A stretch of 64,000 bases of DNA from Bradyrhizobium roseum (lineage in GTDB: Bacteria; Pseudomonadota; Alphaproteobacteria; Rhizobiales; Xanthobacteraceae). A program made the position numbers and the translations under genes. The stretch lies in NCBI RefSeq assembly GCF_030413175.1, contig NZ_CP129212.1:5184450-5248449 (forward strand), given 5' to 3'. Below, in pieces: positions 7,939-20,584 of the stretch (the stretch's first letter is position 1; every line of letters begins with the position of its first letter). The notes beneath the pieces are model-generated. The model was not told the DNA's origin. It searched no databases and saw nothing but the letters and a program-made list of their open reading frames with translations.

Positions 7939-10900
7939 TTGGCCCCCTTCGCGACGCCGCCGAACCGACGATAGAGGATTGGTAGAAGGATCAGGGTCAG
8001 AAGCGTCGACGACAGCAATCCGCCGATCACCACGATCGCCAGCGGCTTCTGGATTTCCGACCCGGGACCGGAAGCAAACAACAGCGGCACGAGCCCGAGC
8101 GCGGTAATGCTCGCGGTCATCAGCACCGGCCGAAGCCGCCGCCTGGAGCCCTCCACGACAATACGGGCCTCCGGCACGCCATGAGCGCGCAACTGATTGA
8201 AATACGAGACGAGCACGACGCCATTCAGCACCGCGATGCCGAGCAGCGCGATGAATCCGACCGAAGCCGGAACCGACAGATATTCACCCGTCAGGGCAAG
8301 CGCGAACACGCCGCCAATCAGCGCGAAGGGGATGTTGACCAGCACCATCAGCGCCTGGCGGATCGAACCGAAGGTGGTGAAGAGCAGAACGAAGATGAAT
8401 CCGATGGCGACCGGGACGACGATCGACAGGCGCGCGGCGGCGCGCTGCTGGTTCTCGAACTGGCCACCCCAGGTCAGCCGGTACCCCTGCGGCAGCACGA
8501 GGTCCGTGGCCACCTTCCGCTGCGCTGCCTGGACGAAGCCCACCATGTCGCGACCGCGGACGTTGGATCGAACAACGCTCATGCGACCGCCGTCCTCGCG
8601 GTCGATCTTGACGGGACCGTCAACCCGGTGAATGCGGGCGACCTGTGAGAGCGCGACGTGCTGTCCGGACGCGAGCGTCAGCGGCAGGTTGGCGAGCAAG
8701 GTAGGCGCTTCGCGGGTCTTCTCGCTCCCGCGCAGCAGTATCGGGGTGCGACGCCCCTCCTCCAGGGCGGTACCGATGGTCCGGCCCTCGATCTGGGTGC
8801 GCAGCGAGGCGGCAATCGTATCGACGGCCAGACCGAGACGGCCCGCCTCCAGCCGGTTTACCGAGACCGTGTAATACTGCGCGCCTTCGTTGAGCGTGGT
8901 ATACACGTCCTCGGCGCCATCGATCCCGGACAGGATCGCCGACAGCTTGCTTGCGATCTCATTGAGCTTCGTGATGTCAGGACCGAAGATCTTCACCGCA
9001 ACATCGCCGCGGACACCGCTGATCATCTCCTGAACGCGCATATCGATCGGTTGCGTGAACCCGAGTGACAGTCCCGGAAAGTCGGCGAGCACCTGACGGA
9101 GCTGCTGAAGCAGCGCGGCCTTGTCGGGCGTCTTTCTTTCTTCAGGCGGCTTCAGGACCAGGAACGTGTCGGTCTGGTTGAGCCCCATCGGATCGAGGCC
9201 GAGTTCGTCCGACCCGGTACGGGCAACGATTTCTGCGACATCAGGCACGCGCGCAAGAATGGCAGCCTGAAGCCTGGCATTGATCGCGTTCGCCTGATCG
9301 AGATTGACCGACGGAATGGCTTCAACGCTGACGATGATGTCGCCTTCGTCCATGGTCGGCATAAATGTCTTGCCAAGGTTGGTGTAGGCAAAGCCGGCTG
9401 CGACGAGGGCCGCGACCGCGGCAACCATCACCTTACGCTCATTGGCCAGCGCCCAGTCCAGTGCAGGCGCGTAGCCGCGTGAAGCAAGCCGGATCAGCCA
9501 CGGTTCGCGGTGCGGGGCCGCCTTGAGCAGGAATGAGGTCGCGACGGGAATGACCGTGAGCGCCAGCAGCAGCGAGGCGGCGAGCGCAAAGATGATTGCG
9601 AGCGCCACAGGCGTGAACAGCTTGCCCTCGAGTCCCTGCAGCGCCAGCAGCGGCACGAAAACGATGATGATGATGACCACGCCCGTCGAAACCGGCTCCA
9701 ACACTTCGCACACCGAGCGGAACACGATATGGACCAGCGGGGCCGTCTTGCCTTCCGGTTTCTTGCTCAGATTGCCGACGATATTTTCGACGACGACGAC
9801 CAGGGCATCGATCAGCATGCCGATCGCGATCGCCAGGCCACCCAGACTCATCAGATTGGCCGACATGCCGACCATCCGCATGACGATCAGCGCGATCATG
9901 ATCGCGAGCGGCAGACTAAGCGCGATCACCAGCGAGGCACGCCAGTTGCCGAGAAACAGCAGCAAGAGGACGACGACCAGAACCGTGGCTTCCGCCAATG
10001 CCCGCACGACGGTTTCAACCGCACGGCCGACCAGCCGGCTCCTGTCGTAAAACACGTTGATGGTCACGTTCTTCGGCAGGGCTGGCTGCAGCTCCTGCAA
10101 GCGCTGGCGGACGTCGCGCACGAGCTGACCCGCATTGGCGCCGCGCAGTCCGAGCACAAGCCCTTCGACCGTTTCGCCGCGACCACCGACCGTGACGGCA
10201 CCATAGCGCGTCAGGGAACCGACCCGAACGCTGGCAACATCGTTGACCCTGGTCGGAATGCCGTCCCTGACGTCGACCACGATGGCCTTGATGTCGTCGA
10301 TCGAGCGAATGCTGCCTTCAATGCGGACAAGCGCAGAGTCCTCGCCCTGATTGACGCGGCCGGCGCCGTCGTTGCGGCTGTTGGTCTCGATCGCGCGCCG
10401 AAACAGGTCGTACGAAATGCCGCGTACCGCAAGCGCGTCACTGATCGGCACGATCTCGAAAGCCCGGACATGACCACCCAGCGAATTGACGTCGGCGACG
10501 CCCGGGACGGTACGCAGCGCCGGGCGGATCACCCAATCGAGCAGACTTCGCCGCTCCGCCAACGAGAGATCGGGACTGTCGATCGTGAACATGAACATTT
10601 CGCCGAGCGGACTTGTGATCGGCGCGAGACCGCCCATCACGCCCTCCGGAAGATCCCGCGCGATATTGGACAACCGTTCCGAGACCTGGTTGCGCGCCCA
10701 ATAGATGTCGGTGCCGTCTTCGAAGTCCACGGTGATGTCGGCGAGTGCGTATTTCGTGGTCGAGCGAAGGATCTTCTTGTTGGGCAGTCCCAGCAGTTCG
10801 AGCTCGATTGGCACCGTGATGCGCTGTTCAACTTCTTCGGGAGTGAGGCCCGACGCCTTCATGATGACTTTCACCTGGACAGGCGAGACGTCGGGAAACG

Positions 10901-11012
10901 CGTCGATCGGCAGGCTGGGCAGAACGGCAGCGCCGGCGCCGATGAGCAGAAGCACGCTCAGGGCAACGAACAGGCGCTGCGACAGCGCGAAGGCGACAAG
11001 GCGCTCGAGCAT
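7935..11012 (-). CDS. Heavy-metal efflux RND transporter permease (CzcA/CusA family)
   Basis: The 1025-residue protein is a full-length inner-membrane RND pump: N-terminal TM then PIDAFPDVSPVQVKV, two large periplasmic loops, and the second TM block with PFALIGGVFAL and GIAVLNGVVLVSYFNQLR. In TM4 the stretch GMLIDALVVVVEN keeps the second Asp and the Glu of the CzcA proton-relay motif, but the first Asp position is Ala, as in CusA-type pumps. The exported metal is therefore uncertain. It is the middle gene of adaptor-pump-DUF3240; no outer-membrane factor gene is nearby. Its ATG overlaps the adaptor stop by 1 bp. Confidence 0.93.
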   Translation of the reverse strand: MLERLVAFALSQRLFVALSVLLLIGAGAAVLPSLPIDAFPDVSPVQVKVIMKASGLTPEEVEQRITVPIELELLGLPNKKILRSTTKYALADITVDFEDGTDIYWARNQVSERLSNIARDLPEGVMGGLAPITSPLGEMFMFTIDSPDLSLAERRSLLDWVIRPALRTVPGVADVNSLGGHVRAFEIVPISDALAVRGISYDLFRRAIETNSRNDGAGRVNQGEDSALVRIEGSIRSIDDIKAIVVDVRDGIPTRVNDVASVRVGSLTRYGAVTVGGRGETVEGLVLGLRGANAGQLVRDVRQRLQELQPALPKNVTINVFYDRSRLVGRAVETVVRALAEATVLVVVLLLLFLGNWRASLVIALSLPLAIMIALIVMRMVGMSANLMSLGGLAIAIGMLIDALVVVVENIVGNLSKKPEGKTAPLVHIVFRSVCEVLEPVSTGVVIIIIVFVPLLALQGLEGKLFTPVALAIIFALAASLLLALTVIPVATSFLLKAAPHREPWLIRLASRGYAPALDWALANERKVMVAAVAALVAAGFAYTNLGKTFMPTMDEGDIIVSVEAIPSVNLDQANAINARLQAAILARVPDVAEIVARTGSDELGLDPMGLNQTDTFLVLKPPEERKTPDKAALLQQLRQVLADFPGLSLGFTQPIDMRVQEMISGVRGDVAVKIFGPDITKLNEIASKLSAILSGIDGAEDVYTTLNEGAQYYTVSVNRLEAGRLGLAVDTIAASLRTQIEGRTIGTALEEGRRTPILLRGSEKTREAPTLLANLPLTLASGQHVALSQVARIHRVDGPVKIDREDGGRMSVVRSNVRGRDMVGFVQAAQRKVATDLVLPQGYRLTWGGQFENQQRAAARLSIVVPVAIGFIFVLLFTTFGSIRQALMVLVNIPFALIGGVFALALTGEYLSVPASVGFIALLGIAVLNGVVLVSYFNQLRAHGVPEARIVVEGSRRRLRPVLMTASITALGLVPLLFASGPGSEIQKPLAIVVIGGLLSSTLLTLILLPILYRRFGGVAKGAK

Positions 11013-12151
11013 TATTCGGCCCCAAGCCCCAGCAAAATCCCTCGCAGGGCCGTGATCCCGCTGACGGCGATCCCGTCCTTCTCCGTGATCGCACCCGAGA
11101 TCACGACGTGATCCTGATCTTCGGCGAGCAATGTCACAGGCGTCAGGCGAAAGCCGCCCTCGATTGCGACGAAGACCGACGTCGTGTCGCCACGCCGTAC
11201 AAGCGCGCTGGAGGAAACCTCCCAGGCGCTTTCACCGGCGGAAAGAAAGCTGATCCGTACCGCGGCCGTTTGCCCGGGGCGAAGCTCACCCGTATTCGGC
11301 ACTTCTGCGCGCACCAGGATCGTTTGGGTTGCCGCGTCCGTGGTTTCCGAGACCAATATGACCACGCCGGAGGGCTCGTAGCCGTCGATTTCCACTCTTG
11401 CTCCCGATCGAATGGCCCGGATGCTCGATGCCGGCATCGCAATCTCGACCCACAAGGTCGACAATCGCGCAAGCTTCACGAGTGGCGCCGACTGCTCAAC
11501 CCGCTGGCCTGGAGCAACCAAGATTTCGACTACTGTCGCCTGCTGAGGTGCAGTAACCGAAACCGCAGCCTTGATCGCCGCCTCGCTGGTCAGGAGTGCA
11601 ATAGCTTCGTCGGAGAGACCGCTGAGCCGAAGCATTTGCCGCCGCTCCGCCACCGCGACGCTTGCCTGCCGGGCTTCGGCCTGGCTGGTCTCCAGGACGC
11701 GTCGAGGCACCGCCTTGCCCTCGAACAGGTCGGTGTTCCGTCTGAGCTGCTGGGCGGCTAGGACGTCCTGCGCGAAGGCATGCAGATAGTCCCGTTGCAG
11801 CGAAACAAAACTCGGGCTCTCCAGCGTGACGAGCGGCTGTCCGACATCGACGCGGTCGCCTCGCGCAACCGATAGCGCATTGACCATGCCGGCCACGGGA
11901 GCGCTGACCACCCACAACTGGGGGGTCGGGATAACAATCTGCGCCGGATATGGCAGCGTCTGGTCAATTCGGCTCGATACGGGATGAACGACACGAACGC
12001 CCAGGGTTTGCATCTGCGCAGGACTGACCTTCACCTCGCCCTCGGCCGAGGCCGGCGACATGTTGGCGGGAGCAATCAGGGCAAGCGCAAATATGACCCG
12101 AGGCAGCCTCCGCCAAAAGCAAAGACTCAGGATCGCCTCAACGTGGCTCAT
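11012..12151 (-). CDS. RND efflux periplasmic adaptor subunit (CzcB/HlyD family)
   Basis: This 379-residue membrane-fusion protein has an N-terminal signal/anchor (VIFALALIAPANMSPASAEG), lipoyl-like halves (VVSAPVAGMVNALSVARGDRVDVGQPLVTLESP and APQQATVVEILVAPGQRVEQSAPLVKLA), a coiled-coil hairpin (LQRDYLHAF...AERRQMLRL) and a C-terminal barrel. It links the RND pump to an outer-membrane channel encoded elsewhere. ATG 12151 gives a sensible signal peptide; an in-frame upstream start at 12301 would add 50 residues without family similarity. First gene of the pump operon. Confidence 0.9.
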   Translation of the reverse strand: MSHVEAILSLCFWRRLPRVIFALALIAPANMSPASAEGEVKVSPAQMQTLGVRVVHPVSSRIDQTLPYPAQIVIPTPQLWVVSAPVAGMVNALSVARGDRVDVGQPLVTLESPSFVSLQRDYLHAFAQDVLAAQQLRRNTDLFEGKAVPRRVLETSQAEARQASVAVAERRQMLRLSGLSDEAIALLTSEAAIKAAVSVTAPQQATVVEILVAPGQRVEQSAPLVKLARLSTLWVEIAMPASSIRAIRSGARVEIDGYEPSGVVILVSETTDAATQTILVRAEVPNTGELRPGQTAAVRISFLSAGESAWEVSSSALVRRGDTTSVFVAIEGGFRLTPVTLLAEDQDHVVISGAITEKDGIAVSGITALRGILLGLGAE

Positions 12152-12309
12152 CGGCAAGAAACCATATGATCTGGTGGCGCCCCCAAGCCGCGCGTCCGTC
12201 GGGCTTGAGTAGTCTGTCCAGGCTCCTGTGCCTTGATTTGCGTCAAGTGGCGGATGCGATGAATGCTGCCGCAGCCGTTCCCTCGCCGCCGGTGCCCACA
12301 AGCAGGTCG

Positions 12310-13542
12310 TCAGTCCCGCTCCGCCTGCGCGATCTCGGCGGGCGCAAGATCGCCTTTCAACAGTTCCGCCGTATCGGCCAGCCGCGCCTCGGCGGTATCC
12401 CTCACATGGGCGGCGAGATCGGGCAGCCGCTCGATCAGGGCGTGAAAATCCTGCGCGTCCAGCGCCAGCAGTTTGGTCTTGCGCGTCGCGGTCACCGTGC
12501 CGCTGCGCTTGGTCCGGTGCAGCAGCGCGATTTCACCGAAGAACGTGCCGTTTGACAGCCGCACCCGCTGGCTCGGCAGTTCGATCTCGACCTCGCCCGC
12601 GGTGATGAAATACATCGATGCGGCCGGATCGCCGCGCCGCACCAGCACCTCGCCCGCCTCGATGGTCTGCGCCCGCAACAGCCGCATGACATCGATGATT
12701 TCGGAGGCACCGAGATGCGCGAAAAGCGGCACCCGCGCCAGCATCGCCCAGGTGACGATGAAGTCGCGCCGCCGCACTTCGTCGGTGAAGGCGCGCGAGA
12801 CGATCGCGACCGGCAGCGCGATCATGGCGAAGCCGACGACGATGGCGAACACCGTCACGATCTTGCCGAGCGGCGTCACCGGCACCACGTCGCCATAGCC
12901 GACGGTGCCGAGGGTTACGATCGCCCACCACATCGCCTGCGGAATGGTGCCGAACTTGTCGGGCTGTACGTTGCGCTCGAGCGCGTAGAGCAGCGTTGCG
13001 AACAACAGCACCGCCCCGGTCAGGATCACGACGCAGCCGAACAGCGTGCGGCGCTCGGCCTGGAGCGCCGACAGCAGCGAGCGCAGCGCCGGCGAATAGC
13101 GCACCAGTTTTAAAAACGGCAGCATGCCCAACAGCACCAGCGCGTGGCGGTCGCCCACAGCGAGCGCGATCGCCGACGGCAGGAACGCCAGGAGATCGAT
13201 GAAGCCGAGGCTGGAGAAGACGTATTCCAGCCGGGCCCGCGCCGGCGGCACCGCGCGAAGCGAATGCCCGGCCACGCTCCACAGCCGCGCCAGATATTCC
13301 AGCGCGAACGCCACGACGGCGATGATCTCAATTGACGTGAACAGCCAGCCGTAGCTGGCGTCGAATTCCGGCACCGAAGCCAAAACCATCGCCGACACGT
13401 CGAGGACGATGATGGCGACGATCAGTTGGGCGAAGCGCGAGCCGACCGAATGCGGCAGATGATCGTGTTCGAGCAGTTCGTAGATGCGGTCCCGGAGGTC
13501 CGGCTCGCTGCTGGCGGGTTTAACCGGAACGGTGGCCAACAT
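12310..13542 (-). CDS. Cyclic-nucleotide-gated K+ channel (MlotiK1-like)
   Basis: The 410-residue protein has six transmembrane segments, then the pore with selectivity filter TLGTVGYGD (typical K+ filter) and a C-terminal cyclic-nucleotide-binding domain. The latter shows the phosphate-binding cassette FFGEIALLHRTKRSGTVTA with the conserved Arg. The S4-like segment (LPFLKLVRYSPALRSLL) has few charges, as in MlotiK1, so gating should be by cAMP/cGMP rather than voltage. ATG 13542 follows GGAGAG; upstream in-frame codons to 13635 lack support. Confidence 0.9.
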   Translation of the reverse strand: MLATVPVKPASSEPDLRDRIYELLEHDHLPHSVGSRFAQLIVAIIVLDVSAMVLASVPEFDASYGWLFTSIEIIAVVAFALEYLARLWSVAGHSLRAVPPARARLEYVFSSLGFIDLLAFLPSAIALAVGDRHALVLLGMLPFLKLVRYSPALRSLLSALQAERRTLFGCVVILTGAVLLFATLLYALERNVQPDKFGTIPQAMWWAIVTLGTVGYGDVVPVTPLGKIVTVFAIVVGFAMIALPVAIVSRAFTDEVRRRDFIVTWAMLARVPLFAHLGASEIIDVMRLLRAQTIEAGEVLVRRGDPAASMYFITAGEVEIELPSQRVRLSNGTFFGEIALLHRTKRSGTVTATRKTKLLALDAQDFHALIERLPDLAAHVRDTAEARLADTAELLKGDLAPAEIAQAERD

Positions 13543-13644
13543 CTCTCTCCACGACAACACGGTGTGTGCCGGTGATCTCCCTCGCCCCGCTCTTCGGGAA
13601 GAGAGCGTAGGCGGCCTCCGGGCCGCCGTCCTCACTCAACAACA

Positions 13645-13765
13645 ATGAACGCCGATGCGAAGCATCGGCCATGGTGAGGGGCTGCCTCCGCAAATTCGAT
13701 AGATAAGATCCGTGGGGAGCCCCCTCACCCGGATTGCACCGTACGATGCTTCGCATCGACAAGGC
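13645..13765. repeat. Palindromic intergenic repeat
   Basis: Contains nested inverted repeats: GCCGATGC-GAA-GCATCGGC (13651-13668), GGTGAGGGG (13673-13681) pairing with CCCCTCACC (13721-13729), and CGATGC-TTC-GCATCG (13744-13758). This is the composition of the dispersed palindromic elements of Bradyrhizobium intergenic DNA. It sits between the channel gene and the alaS-like fragment. Confidence 0.6.
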
Positions 13766-13812
13766 AATCCGACCTCTCCCGCAAGCGGGGCGAGGTAAGG
13801 AGCCTTTAGAGC

Positions 13813-13949
13813 CCTCAGGCGCCGGGCCATCGCCTGCTCGATCGCTGGCAGCGCCGCGTAGCCTTGGCGCCGTCGGCCTGCGCGATGTCGGGCCGCGCCG
13901 CCGCCCTTGCCGCCGAGCCCCCCTGCCGACCAGTTCGACCGCGTTCAAG
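13813..13949 (-). pseudogene. Decayed duplicate of the alaS 3' end
   Basis: This 137-bp stretch aligns along its whole length with the last ~155 bp of alaS (15902-16057), in the same orientation and including the stop codon. Long identical blocks include GCCATCGCCTGCTCGATCGC, CCGCCGCCCTTGCCGCCGAG and GTTCGACCGCGTT. Several small deletions and substitutions break the frame, so it is not functional. In translation the end reads MNAVELVG against [10 protein letters not shown] in AlaS. The caspase-like gene lies between this fragment and intact alaS. The rest of 13543-14026 holds only repeats. Confidence 0.85.
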
Positions 13950-14026
13950 CAACATATACATCAACCGGCTCATGCGACGCTCAAGCGATTTGGAGCACGC
14001 CCACTTTTGGCAAGCCTTGTCTGGCA

Positions 14027-15796
14027 TCAACAGGTTGGCCGTCGGCTGCACCACTGCCTCGCATGATCCTCGCCATGCTTGATGGCGCGCGCATAGCACC
14101 CTGTTCGAGGGCCCATGCATTGTCGGTACGCGCCATTACTGTAGGCGTTATCGGCGCGCGCAATTCCTGACAGCGGCCTGCCTGTGGGTGGGGTTACACC
14201 AATTGCCTGTGGAGGCGTTGGGCGTTTTATGCAGCGGCCATTCTGCTCTACTTCACGATCACCGCACTCAAGGGGGCAGAGCCCCTCAGGTTTGCTCTTG
14301 AGCAGTTCAAGGAGTTGAGCGGACGGCGCCTCGGGAACCGACGACAATTTGGCGTAACGCGCAAACGTTCGAACTGCAGGGTTCGACGACCGCTTGGGCC
14401 AACTTTCATCGATCTGTCCGGAATAGCAGCCGATACGCTTGAGCTCTATCTTGATGTTTTTGATCAAGCTCGTTGTTGCTGGCGGACTGACGGCCGCCGT
14501 CTCGGCGGCAAGCGATGCGACTTGCTGCGGCAGCTGCTCTTGAGGTTTGGCCTCGACCGCGCCTGTGCCAGCGGCCTTCTCATCCATCTGACGGAGTTCC
14601 GCAACCGTCTCGGCTTTGACTTTCGTCACCGCGGTTTTCTCGGCCGCCGCGTTTTCCGTAGTCGCCCGTACCTGTTCGGCCGCAGCTACCTTTGCCTGTT
14701 CGACCTGCTTTGCTTTCTCCGCCGCGACTCTTGCCTCTTCGGCTGCTCGGGCCTGTACCGCTGCCTTGGCTTGTTCGGCCTGCTTCGCACCTTCGGCTGC
14801 GAGCCGGGCTTTTTCCTCAAAGGCCAAGCGCGCCTTTTCGGTCGCCGCAATGCGCGCTTCTTCCGACGCAATCTTGTTCAACTGTCCTTTGGCAAGGTTG
14901 GCATAAAACCCTTCCGGAAATTGCGCAAGGAATGCCTGCCAACCCTCTCTGGTGTTAAGTTGCAGGGCGAGCTCGTAGTCGCGGCGCATCTCGGCTTGAG
15001 GGTTTGCCAGGGAATTGACAGCAGGTTTCGCCGGAACCAACGGAAAATCGTCGCCGCCAAGCGAACCATAAACATAAGGTTCCTGCCGATTGCTCGTCTT
15101 CTTCAGGACGTCATCTCGGACAAAGCCGAACGCCTTGCGCAAATCAAGACCCGGCGTCGCGATGTGTTTGATCAGAGCCGACGTGAACGGGCTGTTCTTG
15201 TTGTCACCGTCGGATGCCGTTGAACCTGCCTTCGCAGCAAAAGCAATTAGCGTGTTTGGACTGGTCGGTTCAATCTTTGCCAGACCCCGACCAACCGCGC
15301 GCGATCCAATCGTTCGCTTCATGGTTTTGACAAATGGGTTGTCGCGGCACGCGTCAAGGATCACAAGCCTGAGCTGCTTTGCCGGCTCTATCGTCACCAA
15401 AATCCGGTCTAGCGGAAACGCCTCATCGTAGACGTCGAGGTCACGCTCCAGTGCAGCGTCAACCGGGATAATGTAATTTGTTCCGTCGACCTCAATTCCG
15501 TGACCCGCATAATAGACAACGGCGACATCGGCATCGCGAGACTTCTCGGAAAAATCCCGGAAAGCCCGGCGCATATCGGCAGTCTTCAAGTTACGGCGGG
15601 AATCCACCACATCGAAGCCCGCTTCCTTCAAGGTTTCTGCCATCGCGGTCGCATCGTTTGCCGGATTGCCGAGGCGAGAAACGTTCTCATAGGTGGAGTT
15701 GCCGATCACGAGCGCTACGCGCTTTTCGGCAAGAGCGGGCTCGCCAAGAAGCAAGCCAACCCATCCTGCAATTAACATCGCGCCAAGCCTGCGCAT
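14027..15796 (-). CDS. Caspase-family (peptidase C14) secreted protein
   Basis: The 589-residue protein has a signal peptide (to about residue 23) and a caspase-like p20 domain with the catalytic dyad His99 (YYAGHG) and Cys150 (LDACRDNPF). DGDNKNSPFTSALIKHI is the typical region after it. Residues about 290-430 are an Ala/Glu/Lys-rich coiled coil (repeats like AAEEARVAAEKAKQ). The C-terminus holds several Cys (CPLECGDREVEQNGRC, CYARAI, CSRRPTC). Such prokaryotic metacaspase relatives are periplasmic in this clade; substrates are unknown. ATG 15796 is preferred to 15817 for the signal peptide. It is bracketed by intact alaS and an alaS remnant. Confidence 0.88.
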   Translation of the reverse strand: MRRLGAMLIAGWVGLLLGEPALAEKRVALVIGNSTYENVSRLGNPANDATAMAETLKEAGFDVVDSRRNLKTADMRRAFRDFSEKSRDADVAVVYYAGHGIEVDGTNYIIPVDAALERDLDVYDEAFPLDRILVTIEPAKQLRLVILDACRDNPFVKTMKRTIGSRAVGRGLAKIEPTSPNTLIAFAAKAGSTASDGDNKNSPFTSALIKHIATPGLDLRKAFGFVRDDVLKKTSNRQEPYVYGSLGGDDFPLVPAKPAVNSLANPQAEMRRDYELALQLNTREGWQAFLAQFPEGFYANLAKGQLNKIASEEARIAATEKARLAFEEKARLAAEGAKQAEQAKAAVQARAAEEARVAAEKAKQVEQAKVAAAEQVRATTENAAAEKTAVTKVKAETVAELRQMDEKAAGTGAVEAKPQEQLPQQVASLAAETAAVSPPATTSLIKNIKIELKRIGCYSGQIDESWPKRSSNPAVRTFARYAKLSSVPEAPSAQLLELLKSKPEGLCPLECGDREVEQNGRCIKRPTPPQAIGVTPPTGRPLSGIARADNAYSNGAYRQCMGPRTGCYARAIKHGEDHARQWCSRRPTC

Positions 15797-15903
15797 GAAA
15801 ACACCACCCGCTATCATAAGCTGAGTCTATCATCCCATCTCATGACCGCAAATGTGCCGGCTCATCTGTGATAGAAATCACAAAAAGCACAACCTGCCTG
15901 GCC

Positions 15904-18579
<2,676 letters not shown>

Positions 18580-18804
18580 GTTCATCCAATCGGAAAAAGG
18601 GGCCGGGTCAGGCGGCAACCAGCCTTTAACCTTCCGGCGGAAAGCTTTTAGACAAGGCGGCCTGCACTGTCCAGAAACTGTGCAAGCGGATGTTCAAGCG
18701 GATCATGGGGTTGCCGCAGCACACACATTAGGCGGCACTTCCCGTTGATAATGCTGCGGCTGCGTTGACAGGCTTGGCCGGGCTGTGTTTCTTTCCTATC
18801 TGTT

Positions 18805-18985
18805 CGACGTCACGTCGGGAGAGACCGGCTTCAGCGCCGGCGCCGAAGGAGCAACCGCCCCGGAAACTCTCAGGCAAACGGACCCTCGTGACGAACTGAC
18901 ATCTGGAAAGTGACGCCGGGCTTTGGGCCCAAGGCGTCCGCCGACGGGATAATACTCTCAGGCACAGCGACAGATGGGGCTTTCT
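18805..18985 (+). promoter_or_regulatory. Tandem glycine riboswitch upstream of gcvT
   Basis: The leader shows the gcvT-motif hallmarks. The first aptamer has GGGAGAGACC, GCCGAAGGAGCAA and CTCTCAGGCAAACGGACC. The second has CTGGAAAG, CCGACGGGATAA and CTCTCAGGCACAGCGACAG followed by ATGGGG. The two are joined by a short linker around 18892-18900. Glycine binding switches on the glycine cleavage genes in known cases. A GGGG/CCCC hairpin (about 19000-19015) just before the gcvT ribosome site could be the expression platform. It explains most of the alaS-gcvT gap; 18580-18804 otherwise holds the divergent promoters. Confidence 0.93.
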
Positions 18986-19032
18986 TATCGGTTTTTCGGG
19001 GGCTGGTCCCCGGAACCCTTGAGGGTCCCTGA

Positions 19033-20178
19033 ATGCTGGCGCGCGACCAATCTTCCCTGAAACGCACCCCGTTGCACGCGCTCCATGTGGCGCGCGGCGG
19101 CAAGCTGGTTCCCTTTGCGGGCTACGAGATGCCGGTGCAATACCCGGCCGGCGTGCTCAAGGAGCATCTGCATACGCGAAGCGCCGCCGGGCTGTTCGAC
19201 GTCTCCCATATGGGCCAGCTCGCGCTGCGCCCCAAATCAGGTCAGGTCGCGGATGCGGCGCTGGCGCTGGAGCGGCTGGTGCCGCAGGACATTGTGGCGG
19301 TGGCGCCGGGACGGCAGCGCTACGCCCAGTTCACCAATGACGGCGGCGGCATTCTCGACGACCTGATGGTGGCGAATTTCGGCGACCATCTGTTTCTGGT
19401 GGTCAACGCCGCCTGCAAGGCCGAGGACGAGGCCCATCTGCGCGCGCACCTTTCCGATAGCTGCGTCATCGATTCGCTGAGCGACCGCGCGCTGATCGCG
19501 CTGCAGGGGCCGAAAGCCGAACAGGCTTTGGCGAAACTTTGTGCAGACGTCACCGCGATGCGGTTCATGGATACCGGGCCGCGCAAGGTCGCCGGCGTCG
19601 ACTGCTTCGTCTCGCGCTCCGGCTATACCGGCGAGGACGGCTTCGAGATTTCGGTCCCGGCCGCACAGGCCGAAGCGCTGGTGACGGCGCTGCTGGAAAA
19701 CCCCGACGTGCTGCCGATTGGATTGGGCGCGCGCGACAGCCTGCGGCTCGAAGCCGGGCTCTGTCTCTACGGCCACGACATCGACACCACGACCACGCCG
19801 GTCGAGGGCGCGCTGGAATGGTCGGTACAGAAAAGCCGCCGCAGCGGTGGCGCCCGCGCCGGCGGTTTCCCCGGCGCGGAAAAGATCCTCTCCCATTTTG
19901 AAAAAGGCGCATCGCGCCGCCGTGTCGGCCTGCGCGCGCAAGGCCGTGCGCCGGTGCGCGAGGGCGCCATGCTGTTTGCGGACGCCGCCTCCAGCGAGCC
20001 GGTCGGCAAGGTCACCTCGGGCGGGTTCGGCCCGAGCCTCAATGCGCCGGTCGCGATGGGCTATCTGCCGACATCGCTTTCCGCCAACGGCACCCACGTC
20101 TTCGCCGAAGTGCGCGGCCAGCGCCTGGGCCTTGAGGTCGCGGCCATGCCCTTCGTTCCCAACACCTATAAACGCTAG
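19033..20178 (+). CDS. gcvT: Glycine cleavage system T protein (aminomethyltransferase)
   Basis: The 381-residue protein carries the GcvT folate-binding fold: [36 protein letters not shown] at the start, the YTGEDGFEI motif, [20 protein letters not shown], and [14 protein letters not shown] near the end. It transfers the aminomethyl carbon from the lipoyl H protein to tetrahydrofolate. GAGGG precedes ATG 19033. First gene behind the glycine riboswitch. Confidence 0.96.
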   Translation: MLARDQSSLKRTPLHALHVARGGKLVPFAGYEMPVQYPAGVLKEHLHTRSAAGLFDVSHMGQLALRPKSGQVADAALALERLVPQDIVAVAPGRQRYAQFTNDGGGILDDLMVANFGDHLFLVVNAACKAEDEAHLRAHLSDSCVIDSLSDRALIALQGPKAEQALAKLCADVTAMRFMDTGPRKVAGVDCFVSRSGYTGEDGFEISVPAAQAEALVTALLENPDVLPIGLGARDSLRLEAGLCLYGHDIDTTTTPVEGALEWSVQKSRRSGGARAGGFPGAEKILSHFEKGASRRRVGLRAQGRAPVREGAMLFADAASSEPVGKVTSGGFGPSLNAPVAMGYLPTSLSANGTHVFAEVRGQRLGLEVAAMPFVPNTYKR

Positions 20179-20188
20179 AGGATTGTTC

Positions 20189-20554
20189 ATGACGACGCTG
20201 TTCACCACAGACCACGAATGGCTCCACATCGAGGGCGATGTCGCCACCATCGGGGTCACGGATTATGCGCAGTCGCAGCTCGGCGACGTCGTGTTCGTTG
20301 AACTGCCCAAGGTCGGACGTAGCTTGAAGAAAGCCGAAGCCGCCGCCGTGGTCGAATCGGTGAAAGCCGCCTCCGACGTCTACGCGCCGATTTCAGGCGA
20401 CGTGATCGAGGTCAACGAGGCGCTCGTCGCCGAACCCGCGCTGGTGAATTCCGACGCCGGCGGCAAGGCCTGGTTCTTCAAATTGAAGATCGCGGACAAG
20501 AGCGAACTCGGCGGCCTGATGGATGAGGCCGCGTACAAGGCCCATACGGCTTGA
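20189..20554 (+). CDS. gcvH: Glycine cleavage system H protein
   Basis: The 121-residue lipoyl carrier starts at ATG 20189, 10 bp after gcvT. The lipoylated Lys is K59 in [14 protein letters not shown], the invariant GcvH site. It shuttles the aminomethyl group between P, T and L proteins. The [10 protein letters not shown] start and [11 protein letters not shown] end are typical; full length. Confidence 0.96.
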   Translation: MTTLFTTDHEWLHIEGDVATIGVTDYAQSQLGDVVFVELPKVGRSLKKAEAAAVVESVKAASDVYAPISGDVIEVNEALVAEPALVNSDAGGKAWFFKLKIADKSELGGLMDEAAYKAHTA

Positions 20555-20584
20555 TTGAATGAAGCATTTTGCCACCACACACTC

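Noticed and set aside
9729..11111. Long open frame antisense to the RND pump
   Set aside because: It is a shadow of the pump gene, typical of GC-rich DNA, with no family similarity; the same applies to the 1000-codon frame opposite gcvP.
12152..13542. Expected outer-membrane factor or metal regulator for the RND operon
   Set aside because: The upstream gene is a K+ channel and no OMF or MerR/ArsR-type gene is nearby.
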